Below, piece by piece: positions 6,216-8,674 of a stretch of DNA of 8,674 nucleotides; within the stretch, counting starts at the first letter, position 1, and each line of letters begins with the position of its first letter. The notes under the pieces are model-generated. The model was not told where the DNA came from and ran no database searches. It worked only from the letters and a program-made list of their open reading frames with translations. The position numbers and the translations under genes were made by a program. Where the stretch lies: contig JAOZOH010000118.1 of the NCBI GenBank assembly GCA_029933365.1, positions 1-8,674 of the forward strand. Direction: 5' to 3'. This DNA is from Desulfuromusa sp. (GTDB lineage: Bacteria; Desulfobacterota; Desulfuromonadia; Desulfuromonadales; Geopsychrobacteraceae).

Positions 6216-7247
6216 TCATCCAATCCTGAGAACCTTGGCACCACGAATTTTGCGGTTTTTCAACTCAAGCAAGGCTCGATTGGCGTCTGCCAGGGCAAAT
6301 TCTTCATAGGTAGGATGAAGCGGGATCTCGGCTGCCAGTTGCAAAAATTCTGCAACATCATTCCGAGTCACATTGGCAACACTCTTGATCTCTTTTTCCA
6401 TCCATAGATCCTGTGGGTAATCAATTTCAGCAAGTAATGCAGCGTCTTGACTCTCTTTGCGAATAGCATTGATGACTAGTCGTCCACCCGGCTCCAGTTG
6501 CCGCATAGCAGCAACCACTGGACGCCAGGCCGGAGTGGTATCAATAATCGCCTGCATCAGGTCAGGAGCGGTATCATCAGTATTACCAGCCCAAGTTGCA
6601 CCGAGTTCCAGAGCAAACTGCTGCTCTTCTTCACTGCGAGCAAAGACATAGACAGGCAACCCTGGGTGCTGATGCCGAACCAGTTTCAACACCAGATGAG
6701 CTGAGGCACCAAATCCAGTCAGACCCAGCGCCCCACCTGAATCAAGCCCGGCAAGCCGTAACGAACGATAACCGATTGCCCCGGCACAGAGCAGCGGTGC
6801 CGCTTCAGCATCGCTGAAAGTATCGGGAAGGGGATGAGAAAAATTCGCTGCTACAACCATATACTCGGCATAGCCGCCGTCTGCATCTCTCCCGGTTGCT
6901 TTAAATTCGGGACAGAGATTTTCCAGACCCTGTTTACACCAACGGCACTGACCACAGGCCGAATAAATCCAGGCGACGCCAACCCGCTCTCCAAGTTGTC
7001 TGATAGTGACACCTGCTCCGACTTTATCGATCCGACCGACTGCCTGATGACCAAGAATGACCGGAAATTGTGGTGGTGGAGTGCGTCCTTCGATCTCATC
7101 CAACTCAGTATGACAAACTCCGCAGACCGTCACCCGAATCCGCACTTCATCCGCACCAGGTTCGGGGATTGGACACTCAACCAGCCGTAGTGGTTCACGT
7201 TCAACCCGCAGATCACATAATTTTTCCAAGAGCATTGCTTTCATCAT
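6216..7247 (-). CDS. Zinc-dependent medium-chain alcohol dehydrogenase
   Basis: A 343-residue MDR-superfamily oxidoreductase with a GroES-like N-terminal domain and a Rossmann C-terminal domain. Catalytic zinc ligands are Cys45 (VCGVCHTEL), His67 (LGHQAVG) and Cys154 (PLLCAGAIGY). The usual Glu after the zinc His is Gln68. Structural zinc ligands are C98, C101, C104 and C112 (CGQCRWC..ENLC). The nucleotide-binding turn is TGFGASAH (177-184), typical of a distinct ADH subfamily (recalled as TIGR02822). It should interconvert an alcohol and an aldehyde with NAD(P)H; the substrate is unknown. Two ATGs stand side by side. GGAG is 4 nt from the first and 7 nt from the second (7244), so the second may be the real start. 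It follows the rhombosortase by 13 bp and probably shares its transcript. Confidence 0.88.
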   Translation of the reverse strand: MMKAMLLEKLCDLRVEREPLRLVECPIPEPGADEVRIRVTVCGVCHTELDEIEGRTPPPQFPVILGHQAVGRIDKVGAGVTIRQLGERVGVAWIYSACGQCRWCKQGLENLCPEFKATGRDADGGYAEYMVVAANFSHPLPDTFSDAEAAPLLCAGAIGYRSLRLAGLDSGGALGLTGFGASAHLVLKLVRHQHPGLPVYVFARSEEEQQFALELGATWAGNTDDTAPDLMQAIIDTTPAWRPVVAAMRQLEPGGRLVINAIRKESQDAALLAEIDYPQDLWMEKEIKSVANVTRNDVAEFLQLAAEIPLHPTYEEFALADANRALLELKNRKIRGAKVLRIG

Positions 7248-7260
7248 TTCACTCCATCAA

Positions 7261-7836
7261 TCAGCGACACTTGTCGTAGCACACCAGAAGAAAAAACAGC
7301 ATCGTAGCGCTCACCAGACCAAGCAGATGTGCTTCAGGAAGAACACGAAAATTTCCACTGGCAAACAATGCAGTTTCGGTTATGAATTCATAAATGATCT
7401 TGCTAGATAAAACTCCAAGCATAAGAAACCAAGGTATTTTCAATTTAGCTGTCATTATTTTTTCAATACAGCAATATCCAGCTATGGCCATCACCAACCC
7501 GGAAGCTCCGGCAAAGTGGATGATCCCGGAATTAAAAAGAAACAGGCTATTACCACCGAGTGACAGAAGCAGCAGCCAAAGCAAAGCCGTCCGGTTCCAA
7601 CCTTCCAAAACAGCTCCAAGAACAAAAAGTGACAACATATTCCAAAAGAGATGGCTCGTGGAATAATGCACAAGCAACGATGCCGGCACACGCCACCATT
7701 CTCCCGTCAGAATATACTGTCGATCGAAAATCAACCTTTGCGACAAACCGGGCGAAAAATGGATTCCGATCGCCAGCAGGACAAACGTTACCGTCACCCA
7801 GGGCAAGCGGATACTGGTTATTTTTTCTGCCGCCAT
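7261..7836 (-). CDS. rrtA: Rhombosortase (rhomboid-family intramembrane serine protease)
   Basis: A 191-residue membrane protein with about five or six hydrophobic segments. It has GEWWRVPASLLVHYSTSHLFWNM, with conserved His57 and His62 and Asn66, then the nucleophile Ser112 in FAGASGLVMA, and a late EAHLLGL with His170 as the catalytic partner. The order WWR...HxxxxHxxxN, GASG, AHxxG is that of rhombosortases, which cut GlyGly-CTERM tails at the inner membrane. The start is set at ATG 7836. The longer frame begins at 7875 with TTG, adds 13 hydrophilic and Cys-rich residues, and is less likely. It overlaps the upstream lipoprotein gene by 19 bases, whose C-terminus looks like its substrate signal. 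Rhomboid membership is firm; the rhombosortase call rests on motifs plus context. Confidence 0.82.
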   Translation of the reverse strand: MAAEKITSIRLPWVTVTFVLLAIGIHFSPGLSQRLIFDRQYILTGEWWRVPASLLVHYSTSHLFWNMLSLFVLGAVLEGWNRTALLWLLLLSLGGNSLFLFNSGIIHFAGASGLVMAIAGYCCIEKIMTAKLKIPWFLMLGVLSSKIIYEFITETALFASGNFRVLPEAHLLGLVSATMLFFLLVCYDKCR

Positions 7837-8674
7837 CCTAAAAACCCTGCACCAAGACCGATAAAAACAAGACAAATCGCCAACCAGGGCTGAATACTGC
7901 CACCATAGCTGGAACCCGGCCGATACTTAACCCGATAGCGTTCCGGCTGCTCTTTCACTTTTGTACGAAACAGTTCCAGCTGAATTTTCAAGTTTTCAAC
8001 CATCTTACCAGTTGCCATCTGAAGCCCTTCAACGGCATCTTCGCGCAGCTGTTCGTCAAGATTGACTGGGGTTGATCTACCTTTGACAAAACTGGTGCCG
8101 GGCGCACGAAATAAAAGACTTTTACTGGGAATGTGAAACACCGCAGCATCCAGTAAAGTATTGGTTGAATTTTTCTCTCCCTGAACAATATATGCTCCGA
8201 TAATCGTCCAATAACTGAACGACATGAAACCTTCATCAATATTCTGTACCTGATCATATGAAAGCAGGGCAATCACATCGAGTCCATACATGGTTCTGAC
8301 CTGCTCAAGATTATCAAATCCACCGTACGGGCTCAGGTAATCACTTGGAATCAATTCAATACGATCGATAAACTCCTGGTGTTTAAATTCCTGCACAACG
8401 ATATCCATCAACTCCATCCGCTCCTTCTCACTGATCGGAACATTATCAGGACGGTTCCTGCGGCTCCAGCCCCAGAAGCCACCCGACCCTTTGGCCTCGT
8501 GATTGGGAATAAACGCGATCCCAACCTTGAGTGGCAGATCAAGCACTGGCATAGAGGGGGATATTTCCTTCTGAGTATTCGGATAGAGGTAATCCATCAG
8601 GCTGCTGGAATAATGCCTTTTCCCCGCACACCCGGATACCATCAGGACAGCAACCAGAAAAAAGAGAATTTTTT
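7818..8674 (-). CDS. Rhombotail-type lipoprotein with GlyGly-CTERM-like tail (5' end cut by window)
   Basis: The frame runs off the right edge; its start codon is missing. The last in-window residues upstream read KILFFLVAVLMVSGCAG, a signal peptide with a lipobox ending at Cys (VSGC), so the internal ATG at 8642 is not the start. The mature part contains a GSGGFWGWSRRNRP loop, a globular alpha/beta region and a charged stretch. The C-terminus has YGGS, a hydrophobic helix of about 19 residues (WLAICLVFIGLGAGFLGW) and the basic end RQKK, as in GlyGly-CTERM/rhombosortase signals. The protein would thus be lipidated at one end and cut by the neighbouring protease at the other. I recall the family as rhombotail lipoproteins, of unknown function. 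The rhombosortase gene starts inside its 3' end. Confidence 0.8.
   Translation of the reverse strand, partial: KILFFLVAVLMVSGCAGKRHYSSSLMDYLYPNTQKEISPSMPVLDLPLKVGIAFIPNHEAKGSGGFWGWSRRNRPDNVPISEKERMELMDIVVQEFKHQEFIDRIELIPSDYLSPYGGFDNLEQVRTMYGLDVIALLSYDQVQNIDEGFMSFSYWTIIGAYIVQGEKNSTNTLLDAAVFHIPSKSLLFRAPGTSFVKGRSTPVNLDEQLREDAVEGLQMATGKMVENLKIQLELFRTKVKEQPERYRVKYRPGSSYGGSIQPWLAICLVFIGLGAGFLGWRQKK

Noticed and set aside
7837..7875. TTG start for rhombosortase adding 13 residues
   Set aside because: It is a rare start codon, the added residues are hydrophilic and Cys/Arg-rich, and ATG 7836 sits closer to the first membrane segment.
8640..8642. ATG as the start of the lipoprotein
   Set aside because: It would leave only four residues before the lipobox Cys. 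The frame continues upstream with a hydrophobic signal peptide to the window edge.

Overview
The window carries one short plus-strand gene at its left edge and, from about 390 to the right edge, genes that all read on the minus strand. The base composition is moderate. A mitochondrial-type pyruvate dehydrogenase, a Bacillus-type acetyl-CoA synthetase, a rhombosortase pair and C/G-rich palindromic intergenic repeats together suggest an anaerobic or facultative Gram-negative bacterium, perhaps a Desulfuromonadota/Geobacter/Pelobacter relative. That placement is inferred from gene content and repeat style; the window holds no rRNA or other marker gene.

Left part (1-800). A 97-residue HNH endonuclease gene (93-386, +) converges, with a 4-bp gap, on a 97-codon ORF (391-684, -). 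That ORF matches only the C-terminal end of AmrS, the radical SAM enzyme of the AmmeMemoRadiSam system, and looks like a truncated remnant. A small hairpin (764-784) lies between it and the end of the next operon.

Central part (799-6215), in transcription order. acsA encodes acetyl-CoA synthetase. It has a candidate sigma70-type promoter and a leader with two mutually exclusive hairpin options, one of which would cover its Shine-Dalgarno sequence. A 78-bp palindromic repeat follows. Then come pdhA, pdhB and pdhC (E1 alpha, E1 beta, E2) and a discrete acyl carrier protein gene. These four reading frames overlap by 1, 8 and 4 bases, so they are almost certainly one translationally coupled operon. 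No E3 (dihydrolipoamide dehydrogenase) gene is present, so E3 must be supplied from elsewhere. AcsA makes acetyl-CoA from acetate and the PDH complex makes it from pyruvate, so the block is an acetyl-CoA supply module. The dedicated ACP is its unusual part.

Right part (6216-8674), in transcription order. A lipoprotein with a GlyGly-CTERM-like tail is cut by the window edge just inside its signal peptide. It overlaps by 19 bases a rhombosortase, the rhomboid-family intramembrane protease expected to cut such tails. A medium-chain zinc alcohol dehydrogenase starts 13 bases after the rhombosortase. This looks like a self-contained substrate-protease pair with an ADH gene in the same transcript.

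No tRNA, rRNA, CRISPR array, IS element or integrase was seen. The longest gene-free stretch is 187 bp (6029-6215). The strongest leads are the ACP fused by operon to a PDH without E3, the rhombosortase/rhombotail pair, the possible Shine-Dalgarno-sequestering leader of acsA, and the AmrS C-terminal remnant.
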